Shown here: positions 7,223-14,844 of the stretch, piece after piece
Layout: each line of letters begins with the position of its first letter
How positions within the stretch are numbered: the stretch's first letter is position 1
Notes under the pieces: model-generated
The model's database searches: none
Told to the model about the DNA's origin: nothing
The model's input: only the letters and a program-made list of their open reading frames with translations
Assembly (NCBI GenBank): GCA_023436805.1
Contig: JAEZHT010000079.1
Coordinates: forward strand, 1 to 20,200
Direction: 5' to 3'
Length of the DNA stretch: 20,200 nucleotides
Origin: Bacillota bacterium
Lineage (GTDB): Bacteria > Bacillota_I > Bacilli_A > Acholeplasmatales > UBA5453
Program-made: the position numbers and the translations under genes

Positions 7223-8066
7223 ATGCTTGTTTGACAAATGAATTATTGTCTGGGTCGGTGTATACACGACGTCCACGATTGAGTTGATTAATCGACGCGA
7301 TTTCTTCTGCGGTCAACTTCAAATCTTTGGCTTCAAGGTTTTCTTTCAACCGTTTTGGTGTGACTGATTTAGGAATCATCAAGATGCCGCGTTGGATGCC
7401 CCAAGCGATGATGACTTGTGCAATCGTTTTTTGATATTTATCCGCGATGCCTTTTAATACATTGTAATATGGACCGTCTTCAAGGAACACTTCGCCCTTC
7501 ATGAACGGGCCATAAGAGATCAACGCGATGTTCTTTTCATTCAAATACATTTGGGTAGGCAATTGGTATAAACCTGGATGTAACTCAATTTGGTTGGCCA
7601 TCGGTACAATCTTAGCCGTTTTCAATAACGCATCCATGTGATGGATTTTGAAATTAGATACCCCAATCGCACGTGCAAGTTTTTGTTCATAGACTTCTTC
7701 CATCCCACGCCAAGTCGCTTGATTTAAAGCATTCGACGGGCTCGGCCAGTGGATTAAGTATAAGTCAACATAATCTAAACCGAGTTTTTCTAATGAAATC
7801 TTGAGCTCTTTTTTCGCTTCTTCATACCCTAAGTTGATGGGTGATAATTTGGTTGTAACAAAGATGTCTTGTCTTGGGATGCCGGAATCGTGAATTGCTC
7901 TACCAACCGATGCTTCATTCCCATAAATTTGAGCGGTATCGATGTGACGATACCCCAATTTAAGTGCTTCTAAAACCGTATCATACGCTTCGCCTTCAGT
8001 GACTTTGAATGTCCCTAAACCAAGCATTGGCATTTTCACACCATTGGACAATATTTTGTATGCCAT
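7221..8066 (-). CDS. Aldo/keto reductase
   Basis: This NAD(P)H-dependent carbonyl reductase of the AKR superfamily is cytoplasmic, 281 residues long and complete. The catalytic tetrad is visible: Asp43 and Tyr48 (HIDTAQIYGNE), Lys73 (TTKL) and His106 (LIHWP). The late IPKSV...RLKEN segment typical of cofactor binding is also present. It most resembles the 2,5-diketo-gluconate reductase/YvgN-like group of Bacillota, for which physiological substrates are often methylglyoxal or other small aldehydes. The substrate cannot be read from sequence. It is the last gene of the operon, 21 bases after the M42 peptidase gene, with its own GGAGGG ribosome site and a terminator at its stop. Confidence 0.93.
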   Translation of the reverse strand: MAYKILSNGVKMPMLGLGTFKVTEGEAYDTVLEALKLGYRHIDTAQIYGNEASVGRAIHDSGIPRQDIFVTTKLSPINLGYEEAKKELKISLEKLGLDYVDLYLIHWPSPSNALNQATWRGMEEVYEQKLARAIGVSNFKIHHMDALLKTAKIVPMANQIELHPGLYQLPTQMYLNEKNIALISYGPFMKGEVFLEDGPYYNVLKGIADKYQKTIAQVIIAWGIQRGILMIPKSVTPKRLKENLEAKDLKLTAEEIASINQLNRGRRVYTDPDNNSFVKQA

Positions 8067-8087
8067 AGTAAACCCTCCTATACTTTA

Positions 8088-9152
8088 TTATAACAGTGGA
8101 TTTTGAAGTTTCGCAATTTTCTCGTTGGTTAAGTCTTTGAGTAAGGCACGTACCATCAACCAAGCAGATTGGTGGTCGGATAGATCAAACATCGCTACAG
8201 TAGAATGAATATAGCGCGCAGGTAAGCCAATGGTGGTCGCGATGATACCTTCGTTGGAATCGAGTGCTCTAGCAGCGTCAGTCCCACCTTTAGCGATATA
8301 CACTTGGTGTTTAATCGATTGTGAAGCCGCCAAATCTTTAAAGTAATTGAAAAGGCGTGGTGCCATGATATTTCTTGGGTCATATAAACGGATGAGGAAT
8401 CCATCACCCATTTTACCAGAGGCTTTTTGATCCGCTAAATCGTTTAATGGTGAAGCATCTAAAGCTAGGAAAAAATCTGGTTTGAATTTGAACACAGATG
8501 TCCCTGCACCACGTAAGCCCACTTCTTCTTGAACGGTAGCGCCGACTACCAAATTAAACGGTAAATCGATGTCGTGGAAATCGCGAATGATTTCTAAAGC
8601 CATGCCACAACCCCAACGGTTATCAACCGCTTTAGACATCGCTTTTGTCCCATCAAAATTGAGTTCAAAATCATTTTTAGGTAAAACCATATCGCCAACG
8701 GCGATGCCCGCTTGTAAGACATCTTCTTTGGATTTCGCACCAATATCAAAAATCAAATCTGGAAAATCTGCTGCTTGATTTTTCGATAAATGGGGTGGTA
8801 CGGAACCGATGATGCCAGGAATTAAGCCTTTTTTGGTTTCAGCGTATAATTTTTGAGAAATGAATACTTCTGCAACCAACCCACCAATCGGGATGACTTT
8901 GATTGCGCCGTTTGGTAAAATGTCTGAAATCATCAATCCGACTTCATCCATATGACCGGCAATCATCACCGTTTTCGCATTTGCAACTTTTGATTTTTTG
9001 ACTGCGAAAATTGAACCCAAATTATCGACTTCAATGTCGTATTTTGGGTACTTGCGCATTTCATTCACGATGATTTGGAAGACATTGTGTTCATACGCAG
9101 AAATCCCAAGCGCATTCATCAATTTTTCATAAATTGGATCAATTTTAATCAT
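8088..9152 (-). CDS. M42 family metallo-aminopeptidase (YsdC/FrvX-like)
   Basis: This is a cytoplasmic di-metal aminopeptidase of the glutamyl aminopeptidase/TET-like family, which trims peptides. The predicted metal ligands and catalytic residues are all present: His67 (AGHMDE), Asp177 (VDNRWG), the Glu pair 209-210 (VQEEVG), Asp232 (ALDASP) and His316 (RYIHST). The length of 354 residues is normal. M42 proteins are often mis-named cellulase or endoglucanase; nothing here supports that. The ATG overlaps the stop of trmB as ATGA, and the ribosome site is weak (AAGG), so translation probably depends on coupling to trmB. Confidence 0.93.
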   Translation of the reverse strand: MIKIDPIYEKLMNALGISAYEHNVFQIIVNEMRKYPKYDIEVDNLGSIFAVKKSKVANAKTVMIAGHMDEVGLMISDILPNGAIKVIPIGGLVAEVFISQKLYAETKKGLIPGIIGSVPPHLSKNQAADFPDLIFDIGAKSKEDVLQAGIAVGDMVLPKNDFELNFDGTKAMSKAVDNRWGCGMALEIIRDFHDIDLPFNLVVGATVQEEVGLRGAGTSVFKFKPDFFLALDASPLNDLADQKASGKMGDGFLIRLYDPRNIMAPRLFNYFKDLAASQSIKHQVYIAKGGTDAARALDSNEGIIATTIGLPARYIHSTVAMFDLSDHQSAWLMVRALLKDLTNEKIAKLQNPLL

Positions 9153-9745
9153 TTTAGTTTTGCCTTAAACCCAAAGATTGGGCTTTCCTTTCGTTTCTTT
9201 TCTTCGTATTCAGAGACGGCTTCACGTTCGTCACATTGGGTATTTGCCCAATAGACTTCAAATCGTGAAGACATCAAATATTCTAGGGAATCCATGTACA
9301 GTGGTTCAAAATCAGACCTGAATTCGAGTTCCCCACCTTCTATCAAAATGGTTTCATACATACGTAAATAGGTTTGTGCCGTTAAGCGTCTCTTATGGTG
9401 ACGTTTCTTTGGCCAAGGGTCACTGAAGTTTAAGTATATCTTGGATACCGATTTCGGTTCAAAGTATTCTAATAATGCATTGGCATCATCTTGCACAATG
9501 GTTAAATTCGGCAACATTAAGGCTGCTTGTTTCTCCAATATACGGTAACAAACATTGATGTCTTTTTCAAATGCCACAAAGTGTAAGTTTGGGTATAATT
9601 TGGCCAATTCTGTAATGAATTTGCCTTTCCCACTGCCTACTTCTAATACCAAGGGCAAAGACACTTTGATCTTTTCTGGCGTCGTGATGATTAAATTGGA
9701 TTCATGGATGGCGTCATAAGCCTGTTTGACTTTTTTAGTTCTCAC
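9149..9745 (-). CDS. trmB: tRNA (guanine-N7-)-methyltransferase
   Basis: TrmB methylates N7 of G46 in the variable loop of tRNA using SAM. At 198 residues it is slightly shorter than many family members (about 210-240). The SAM-binding motif EVGSGKGKF (35-43) and the family signature SDPWPKKRHHKRRL (108-121) are unmistakable. The conserved C-terminal end (SPIFGFKAKLK) is present. The start is a GTG at 9743-9745 within the last codons of the DUF368 gene. No ribosome site is evident and an in-frame stop lies just upstream, so coupled translation is likely. It overlaps the following aminopeptidase gene by 4 bp. Confidence 0.96.
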   Translation of the reverse strand: MRTKKVKQAYDAIHESNLIITTPEKIKVSLPLVLEVGSGKGKFITELAKLYPNLHFVAFEKDINVCYRILEKQAALMLPNLTIVQDDANALLEYFEPKSVSKIYLNFSDPWPKKRHHKRRLTAQTYLRMYETILIEGGELEFRSDFEPLYMDSLEYLMSSRFEVYWANTQCDEREAVSEYEEKKRKESPIFGFKAKLK

Positions 9746-10592
9746 TGTTTTTAATAATTACATACGACCCGTATGCAGCTCCTATACACAAAATAATACC
9801 CAAGAGTATTTCTACCCATCCAAACGATTGGAGGGGGTTGGTTTGATGTAACATCGTTAACACCGAAATTGGGCTAGATAGTAATAACCCTAATATTCCG
9901 GCATAAAACAACGATTCATACGATTTCATGATGATTGAAATGACTTTTGAGAAAACAACTAAACCGATGATTGCGCCGATTAAAAACACCAAAATGGCAG
10001 GTAGTAATTCAAATAAAGTGACGAAATCAAAGGTAAGTACCGATTCGATGGCACCTTTAGCCAACGATAAAACATGGGCATAATAACCCAACAATAATAA
10101 GACCAATGACCCACTGATGCCAGGGGCAATCATCGTGCCTGCAGCGATGAATCCCACCAAGAGTAACATCAAGTAATACACCCATCCGGTGTGTACGGTG
10201 ATATTGGACTTAAAGATTGGTAATACTACCATCAACACAAACGCAATCCCAAATATTAGGGCATGGGCAACATCTTTATGTTGGATTTTCTTATAAATGG
10301 ATTCAACCCCACCGAGAATCAAACCGATGAATATTAACGTGGTGAGTAAGGGTACTTCACGATACCCCAAATCGATAACAAAAACCCCAAAGACAATCCC
10401 TAGCGCCAAGCCTATAAGGATGGGATAAAGTACTTTGATGGTTTTAAGTGGCGTTTTAAATATTGATAATATCCCGTTGATAAGCGTTTCATAGATACCA
10501 AAAATGACGGCCATGGTACCACCGCTTACCCCTGGGATAATGTTGGCCAATCCAATGAAGAACCCGCCAATGACTGTTTTAAACTTAGACAT
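9735..10592 (-). CDS. DUF368 membrane protein, PopT-type undecaprenyl phosphate translocase
   Basis: This polytopic membrane protein of 285 residues has about eight hydrophobic segments. It carries the two internally related motifs of the DUF368 family: NIIPGVSGGT (17-26) near the N-terminus and IAPGISGS (155-162) in the middle, suggesting two inverted halves. DUF368 proteins (PopT) have been shown in other Bacillota to recycle undecaprenyl phosphate across the membrane. That function is taken from family knowledge and not shown here. The start ATG overlaps the HPr stop by 8 bp and the 3' end overlaps trmB by 11 bp. The separate undecaprenyl-diphosphatase gene about 750 bp away fits a lipid-carrier role. 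Confidence 0.9.
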   Translation of the reverse strand: MSKFKTVIGGFFIGLANIIPGVSGGTMAVIFGIYETLINGILSIFKTPLKTIKVLYPILIGLALGIVFGVFVIDLGYREVPLLTTLIFIGLILGGVESIYKKIQHKDVAHALIFGIAFVLMVVLPIFKSNITVHTGWVYYLMLLLVGFIAAGTMIAPGISGSLVLLLLGYYAHVLSLAKGAIESVLTFDFVTLFELLPAILVFLIGAIIGLVVFSKVISIIMKSYESLFYAGILGLLLSSPISVLTMLHQTNPLQSFGWVEILLGIILCIGAAYGSYVIIKNSEN

Positions 10593-10860
10593 CGAGTGGT
10601 AACCCTAAATTATCCTTAATCAATAATTCGGTTAACGCTTCGATTGCCAAGGCTTCATCTTCACCGATGACACGGATGGTAAACTCTGCGTGACGATAGA
10701 TGCCCAAGGACATCACGCCCATGATGGATTTCATGTCTACAGCTTTTTGGTTCGCAATCAGCCAAACATCGGATTTGAAACGGTTTGCTAAAGTAACTAA
10801 GTTGGTGGCAGGTCTGGCATGAATCCCATTTTCTGCGATAACTCTAAATGATTTTTCCAT
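10585..10860 (-). CDS. ptsH: Phosphocarrier protein HPr
   Basis: HPr is the small phosphocarrier between PTS enzyme I and the EIIA components. In Bacillota it is also a regulatory partner of CcpA when phosphorylated on Ser. The 91-residue product keeps both sites: His14 in GIHARPAT and Ser45 in KSIMGVMSLGI. The start ATG at 10858-10860 is chosen because AAAGGAGC precedes it at normal distance. An in-frame ATG further upstream would add 18 residues unlike any HPr. The ribosome site lies at the end of the preceding EIIB-like gene and only 4 bases separate the two genes. An HPr-like paralogue such as Crh is unlikely, because Crh lacks the active His. Confidence 0.93.
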   Translation of the reverse strand: MEKSFRVIAENGIHARPATNLVTLANRFKSDVWLIANQKAVDMKSIMGVMSLGIYRHAEFTIRVIGEDEALAIEALTELLIKDNLGLPLDV

Positions 10861-10864
10861 CGTT

Positions 10865-11227
10865 TTATGCTCCTTTTTCCAATTGTTCTTTAATGCGTTT
10901 TGGTTCATAATCAAAGGTCATCGTGATGTCTTTACCTTTGACAAACACCCCTGTATTGGACAGGGTTTTCAATGCTTCAAAATTCACAGTTTTGATGTTG
11001 TTAACCGTGAATTTTACCCGTTCATGTTCGACGGATATTTGAACTAAATTATCAAAACCAAAGGCGTTCTTAAGCGATATAATGAATGTGGGTTCAATCG
11101 CTTGACGGTCAAATAATTTGGGTTTGTGTTTTTTTAAATAGGCATTGAGACTGATCAACACCACGAGTGATGCAATCGCAATCACACCGATGATGGTAAA
11201 AGTATCGAACTGATAAGTGGCTAACAT
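10865..11227 (-). CDS. Membrane-anchored EIIB-like protein without the active cysteine
   Basis: This 120-residue protein has one N-terminal membrane helix (about 9-29, TFTIIGVIAIASLVVLISL), a basic stop-transfer segment (KKHKPK), then a soluble domain (about 45-115). Aligned by eye, the soluble part follows the glucose-family PTS EIIB fold without gaps: NAFG..NL, ERVKFTV, VN.EALKTL and GVFVKGKDI. The position where EIIB carries its phosphorylated Cys (the CITRLR motif) is Glu67 here, and the protein contains no Cys at all. It cannot therefore be a normal phosphotransfer domain. It is the first gene of the operon, immediately before HPr. A regulatory or scaffold role toward PTS proteins is a guess; the fold assignment is moderately sure. 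Confidence 0.72.
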   Translation of the reverse strand: MLATYQFDTFTIIGVIAIASLVVLISLNAYLKKHKPKLFDRQAIEPTFIISLKNAFGFDNLVQISVEHERVKFTVNNIKTVNFEALKTLSNTGVFVKGKDITMTFDYEPKRIKEQLEKGA

Positions 11228-11247
11228 GTGAACACCCCTTCATTATG

Positions 11248-11276
11248 ATTATACGTGGTGAACCTTTTTTTTACAA
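11248..11276 (-). promoter_or_regulatory. Promoter of the EIIB-like/HPr/DUF368/trmB/M42/AKR operon
   Basis: On the minus strand TTGTAA (11271-11276) and TATAAT (11248-11253) are 17 bases apart. Transcription would start near 11241, just before the ribosome site of the EIIB-like gene. Gaps or overlaps of at most 21 bases between the next six genes and the single terminator at 7195-7222 support one transcript of about 4 kb. Confidence 0.75.
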
Positions 11277-11294
11277 GCAATTATACGTTTAATG

Positions 11295-11303
11295 TGGTAT
11301 ATT
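11295..11303 (+). promoter_or_regulatory. Possible extended -10 promoter of uppP
   Basis: TGGTATATT resembles an extended -10 element and lies about 30 bases before the uppP start. No good -35 box is found 16-18 bases upstream, so the call is weak. It shares the gap with the opposing operon promoter. Confidence 0.35.
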
Positions 11304-11333
11304 TATTATGTATTATTTTTTGAGGTGTGGCAT

Positions 11334-12146
11334 ATGATTATGGACTGGATTAAATACATTTTATTGGGCATTATACAAGGCATCACCGAGATTCTACCCA
11401 TTTCTTCATCGGGTCATTTGGTTCTTTTTCAGTATATATTTGATTTAAAACAACCCGGATTAGCCTTTGAAATGTTCACCAACATGGCTTCACTCATCGC
11501 GATGATGGTGTTATTTTACAAAGATATTTGGCGTTTAATTTCACAAACGTGGCGATTCCTCTTTAAAAAAGACAAAGCTGCGAAAGATGACTTCTTATAT
11601 GTCATCAAATTGTTGATTGCGGTGATTCCAATTGGCATACTCGGTTTCATCCTCAAAGATTGGGTCGGTTCAATTAAAAGTTTATGGTTTGTCGGATTGG
11701 CTTTAATGCTCACAGGTACATTGTTGTTGGTCATTTATAAATCCAGAAATCAAGTCGAAACCCACGATGATGTACGGTATAAAGATGCCTTATTCATTGG
11801 TTTGACACAAGCCATCGCCATTTTTCCAGGCGTATCACGCAGTGGTTCAACCATCATTGGTGGTTTATCACAACGTCTGTCTTTAAAATCGTTATTGAAG
11901 TTTTCATTTTTGTGCTATATCATCGTTTCGATTCCAGCATCACTACTGTCCATCATTGATTTGGCTGAACAAGCTGAGTCGATCGATATCATCGGATATG
12001 GACTGGCGTTCGTATTTACATTGGTGACCACGTATATCGCTGCTTTCTTCGTCATGAAACGGCTTCAAATCAAGCATTTATTGTATTTTGGGGTTTACTG
12101 TGTGAGCGTTGGTTTGATTGCGTTCATCACACATTTCATCTTATAA
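11334..12146 (+). CDS. uppP: Undecaprenyl-diphosphatase (BacA/UppP family)
   Basis: This integral membrane enzyme removes one phosphate from undecaprenyl pyrophosphate to recycle the lipid carrier. The chosen start gives 270 residues, the usual size, and uses the ATG at 11334 because GAGG lies 8 bases before it. An upstream in-frame ATG would precede that site and add a non-family extension. The two active-site regions are intact: a (Q/E)xxxE motif as QGITE (Gln15, Glu19) followed by LPISSSGH (21-28), and PGVSRSGST (165-173) with Arg169. Several hydrophobic helices fill the rest. It is a single-gene unit divergent from the HPr operon and ends at a shared bidirectional terminator. Confidence 0.94.
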   Translation: MIMDWIKYILLGIIQGITEILPISSSGHLVLFQYIFDLKQPGLAFEMFTNMASLIAMMVLFYKDIWRLISQTWRFLFKKDKAAKDDFLYVIKLLIAVIPIGILGFILKDWVGSIKSLWFVGLALMLTGTLLLVIYKSRNQVETHDDVRYKDALFIGLTQAIAIFPGVSRSGSTIIGGLSQRLSLKSLLKFSFLCYIIVSIPASLLSIIDLAEQAESIDIIGYGLAFVFTLVTTYIAAFFVMKRLQIKHLLYFGVYCVSVGLIAFITHFIL

Positions 12147-12153
12147 AAAACAT

Positions 12154-12183
12154 AAATCCATGCCCGAAAGCATGGATTTTTTA
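12154..12183. terminator. Bidirectional terminator between uppP and queA
   Basis: A 10-base stem AAATCCATGC/GCATGGATTT with a six-base loop sits between the convergent stops. It is flanked by T-rich runs on the right and by A-rich runs on the left, so it can end transcription from both sides. The queA stop codon directly abuts it. Confidence 0.88.
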
Positions 12184-13197
12184 TTGAATAAACATGGCGT
12201 CTCCGAATGAAAAGAAACGGTATTGTTGTTTAACTGCTTCATTATACGCTTTTAATATCAATTCTCGATTGGAGAAAGCGGATACCAACATAATCAAAGT
12301 CGATTTTGGCAAGTGAAAATTGGTAATCAACGCACCAATGGTTTTGAATGTATACCCTGGATAGATGAAAATACTGGTGCGATAAATCCCTGGGTTAAAC
12401 TGTGTGGTGTAGTTACTTTCAAGTGTTCGGACTGTGGTGGTCCCAACAGCAACAATCCGTTTTTGTTTTTGCTTCGCTTCATTAAGACGTGCTGCTGCTT
12501 TTTCAGTAATTTGATACAATTCCTCATGCATGTGATGATCTTCAATGGTATCGGTCGAAGTGGGTCTAAATGTACCTAACCCGACATGCAAGGTAATTTC
12601 AATGATTTCTACCCCTTTTTGTCTGATTTTTTCTAACAAAGGTTGGGTAAAATGAAGTCCAGCAGTCGGCGCAGCGGCACTGCCAATTTCTTTCGCATAA
12701 ACCGTTTGATAACGGTCTTTTTCTTCGAGTTTTTCATGAATGTATGGTGGCAGCGGCATTTCACCCAGTTCATCCAACACTTCATAAAAAATACCTTCAA
12801 AACTGAAGATGAAGGACTTGATGCCTTCTTCTTTTTCTTTGACACATGTCGCGATCAATTTACCGCCACCAAAACTGATTTTGGTACCGACTTTGACACG
12901 TCTGCCAGGTTTGACAAGAGCGTCCCAAATAGACTCGTGTTGTTCAAGTAATAAGAGTTCAATGACCGCGTTGGTATCGACTTTTACCCCAATCAAGCGC
13001 GCAGGCATGACTTTGGTATTATTGACCACCAACACATCGTTTTCACTGAGTTCATCGATGATTTGGCTGAATTTGGTATGGGTAAATGCGTTGGTTTTTC
13101 GATTGACCATAAAAAGCCGTGACTCGTCACGGTTTTTCAAGGGGTGCTGTGCAATTAAACGTTCTGGTAATTCAAAATCAAAATCGGCTGTTTTCAT
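12181..13197 (-). CDS. queA: S-adenosylmethionine:tRNA ribosyltransferase-isomerase
   Basis: QueA transfers and isomerises the ribosyl part of SAM onto preQ1 at tRNA position 34, making epoxyqueuosine. The 338-residue length is typical. The N-terminal signature FDFELPERLIAQHPL, the following NRDESRLF segment, and LPPYIH, AAPTAGLHFT and LHVGLGTFRP are all conserved family blocks. The ATG overlaps the TGA of ruvB (ATGA), so it is translationally coupled and belongs to ruvA-ruvB-queA, an order common in Bacillota. A terminator-like hairpin lies within its first 30 codons. Confidence 0.97.
   Translation of the reverse strand: MKTADFDFELPERLIAQHPLKNRDESRLFMVNRKTNAFTHTKFSQIIDELSENDVLVVNNTKVMPARLIGVKVDTNAVIELLLLEQHESIWDALVKPGRRVKVGTKISFGGGKLIATCVKEKEEGIKSFIFSFEGIFYEVLDELGEMPLPPYIHEKLEEKDRYQTVYAKEIGSAAAPTAGLHFTQPLLEKIRQKGVEIIEITLHVGLGTFRPTSTDTIEDHHMHEELYQITEKAAARLNEAKQKQKRIVAVGTTTVRTLESNYTTQFNPGIYRTSIFIYPGYTFKTIGALITNFHLPKSTLIMLVSAFSNRELILKAYNEAVKQQYRFFSFGDAMFIQ
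13111..13137. other. Terminator-like inverted repeat inside queA
   Basis: CCGTGAC (13117-13123) and GTCACGG (13126-13132) form a 7-base stem with a two-base loop. It is extended by A5/T5 flanks, with a single unpaired base on one side. In the queA sense strand the stem is followed, after one C, by five T. It is encoded by the conserved KNRDESRLF segment about 60-90 bases after the start codon. It could attenuate queA or be a side effect of coding constraint. Confidence 0.5.
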
Positions 13198-14207
13198 TCT
13201 TCAAATAATCCTTTTAAATATTTTTTGCCTAAAGCATCATAACTTTTTTGCATGGCGATTCGACCACGGGCGGTACGCTTGATGAAGCCTTCTTGTAAAA
13301 GATAAGGTTCATACACATCTTCGACCGTGGTAATTTCTTCACCGATGGTCGCTGCGATCGATTCTAGTCCGACGGGTCCACCAGCAAACTTGTCAATGAT
13401 GGCAGACAAATAGCGTTTATCGGTATGGTCTAACCCATTGGAGGATATGCCTAATTTTTCCAAAGCATGGTTCGTTATTTCTAATGTGATGACCCCATCG
13501 CCAATGATTTCAGCAAAATCTCGTACACGTCTAAATAAGCGGTTCGCGATACGTGGTGTGCCACGTGAGCGCTTCGCGAGTTCTAGGATGGCGTTGGTTT
13601 TAATTTCTGTTTTATACACACTGGATGTGCGTTTGATGATTTGGCCAAGTTCTTCTTGATTGTAAAAAGATAATCTCATGACCACGCCAAAACGGTCGCG
13701 TAATGGTGCGGATAAATCACCAAAACGAGTGGTTGCTCCAATCAGTGTGAATGGGGGTAAATCGATGCGGATGGAACGCGATTGTTGGTCTTTACCAATC
13801 ACGATATCGATCACATAATCTTCCATCGCTGCATACAATACTTCTTCCACAACCCGTGGTAACCGGTGGATTTCATCGATGAATAAAACATCGCCTGGTT
13901 CGAGGGATGTTAAAATCGCAGCGAGGTCACCACTGCGTTCAATGGCTGGTCCAGACGTCACTTTCATGTTCACACCCATCTCATTAGAAACGATTTGGGC
14001 GAGGGTGGTTTTACCTAAGCCTGGGGGACCATAAAACAAAATATGGTCGATGGTTTCTTCACGTTTGAGGGCGGCTTTAATATAGACATCGAGCATTTCT
14101 TTGATGTCTTTTTGTCCGATATATTCATTTAATTTCTGGGGTCTTAACGTTTGATCTTCATCCTCTTTCATCGCGAGCGAGGAGATGATGCGTTCATCAT
14201 TTTTCAT
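13194..14207 (-). CDS. ruvB: Holliday junction branch migration helicase RuvB
   Basis: RuvB is the hexameric AAA+ motor that drives branch migration of Holliday junctions with RuvA. Residue landmarks are Walker A GPPGLGKT (60-67), Walker B with DEIH (111-114), sensor 1 GATT (157-160), the APLRDRFG block with the arginine finger region (167-174) and sensor 2 RGTPRIANR (215-223). A C-terminal winged-helix DNA-binding part follows. The length of 337 is normal. The gene starts 7 bases after the ruvA stop, with AGTAGG as ribosome site, and overlaps queA by 4 bp. Confidence 0.98.
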   Translation of the reverse strand: MKNDERIISSLAMKEDEDQTLRPQKLNEYIGQKDIKEMLDVYIKAALKREETIDHILFYGPPGLGKTTLAQIVSNEMGVNMKVTSGPAIERSGDLAAILTSLEPGDVLFIDEIHRLPRVVEEVLYAAMEDYVIDIVIGKDQQSRSIRIDLPPFTLIGATTRFGDLSAPLRDRFGVVMRLSFYNQEELGQIIKRTSSVYKTEIKTNAILELAKRSRGTPRIANRLFRRVRDFAEIIGDGVITLEITNHALEKLGISSNGLDHTDKRYLSAIIDKFAGGPVGLESIAATIGEEITTVEDVYEPYLLQEGFIKRTARGRIAMQKSYDALGKKYLKGLFEE

Positions 14208-14214
14208 AAAATAC

Positions 14215-14769
14215 CTACTTTATTAAGAGTTGAAGGGCTTGTTTGATGCGTTTTTCAGTGGACAGTGCTGGGTCTAATTTGTTGATGACTTTGCGTAACT
14301 CAGATGCTGAATACCCAAGCGCCATCAAAGCTTCTTGTACCTCATCTTTATGGTTGGTGGTGATATCTAAGGCTTTTTTGTCCAATTTACCTTTCAAATC
14401 TAAGATGATTTGTTGAGCGCTTTTCGGACCAATGCCAGGAAACTTGGTTAAGAACTTGACGTCCTGATTTTCAATGGCATATTCGATTTGATCCGGCTTA
14501 CCGGAAGCTAAAATCGATAATGCACTCTTGGGACCAATGCCTGAGACACTGATCAAATCTTCAAATAGATTTCTCGCTTCTTTGGTATCGAAACCATATA
14601 AGGTATCTTGGTCTTCACGCACATGGTGGTGCAAATACATTTTGACTGTTTCACCTAATTTATATATATAGGGGTTAGGAGCAACCACCAAATAACCCAC
14701 GCCTTGATTGTCTAAAACGACGTTGGTTGGTTCAATTTCTGATATCGTGCCTATGATGTATGCATACAT
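14215..14769 (-). CDS. ruvA: Holliday junction binding protein RuvA
   Basis: RuvA binds four-way junctions as a tetramer and loads RuvB. The 184-residue product has an N-terminal OB-fold (MYAYIIGTISEI to about 62) and two helix-hairpin-helix motifs, both reading GIGPKSA (77-83 and 112-118). A flexible linker and a C-terminal three-helix domain that contacts RuvB (about 140-184) follow. The start ATG has a GAGGTGA ribosome site. It is the first gene of the ruvA-ruvB-queA operon, with an extended -10 promoter just upstream. Confidence 0.97.
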   Translation of the reverse strand: MYAYIIGTISEIEPTNVVLDNQGVGYLVVAPNPYIYKLGETVKMYLHHHVREDQDTLYGFDTKEARNLFEDLISVSGIGPKSALSILASGKPDQIEYAIENQDVKFLTKFPGIGPKSAQQIILDLKGKLDKKALDITTNHKDEVQEALMALGYSASELRKVINKLDPALSTEKRIKQALQLLIK

Positions 14770-14795
14770 AAAAAAATCACCTCAATAACAAAACC

Positions 14796-14804
14796 ATTAT
14801 ACCA
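14796..14804 (-). promoter_or_regulatory. Extended -10 promoter of ruvA-ruvB-queA
   Basis: The minus strand reads TGGTATAAT about 27 bases before the ruvA start. The -35 region is poor, as is common when the TGn extension is present. The promoter lies directly downstream of the terminator of the preceding methyltransferase gene. Confidence 0.65.
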
Positions 14805-14809
14805 TGTTT

Positions 14810-14844
14810 TATTTTATAAAACGGGTTTTTCAAGCACAACCCGT
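14810..14844 (-). terminator. Terminator of the methyltransferase gene, overlapping its last codons
   Basis: On the minus strand ACGGGTT and AACCCGT form a stem with a ten-base loop, followed by a T-rich stretch (TTTTATAAAATAAAA). The hairpin is within the last ten codons and the TAA stop falls inside the T-rich tail. The long loop makes it weaker than the others here. Confidence 0.55.

Noticed and set aside
7191..7241. Tiny plus-strand open frame of about 16 codons starting at the ATG at 7191
   Set aside because: It has no suitably placed ribosome site and runs across the reductase terminator and gene end in antisense.
8088..9152. Cellulase/endoglucanase annotation, which would suit a plant-polymer theme
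   Set aside because: The residues are those of an M42 metallo-aminopeptidase, and its operon is translational and PTS-related rather than pectin-related.
9165..9190. CCCAA/TTGGG mini-hairpin followed by TTT near the end of trmB
   Set aside because: It has only five base pairs and a very short T tract, and it lies inside an operon with translational overlaps. It is probably chance.
10861..10914. An 18-residue N-terminal extension of HPr from an upstream ATG
   Set aside because: It overlaps the previous gene, is unlike HPr, and a good ribosome site precedes the internal ATG.
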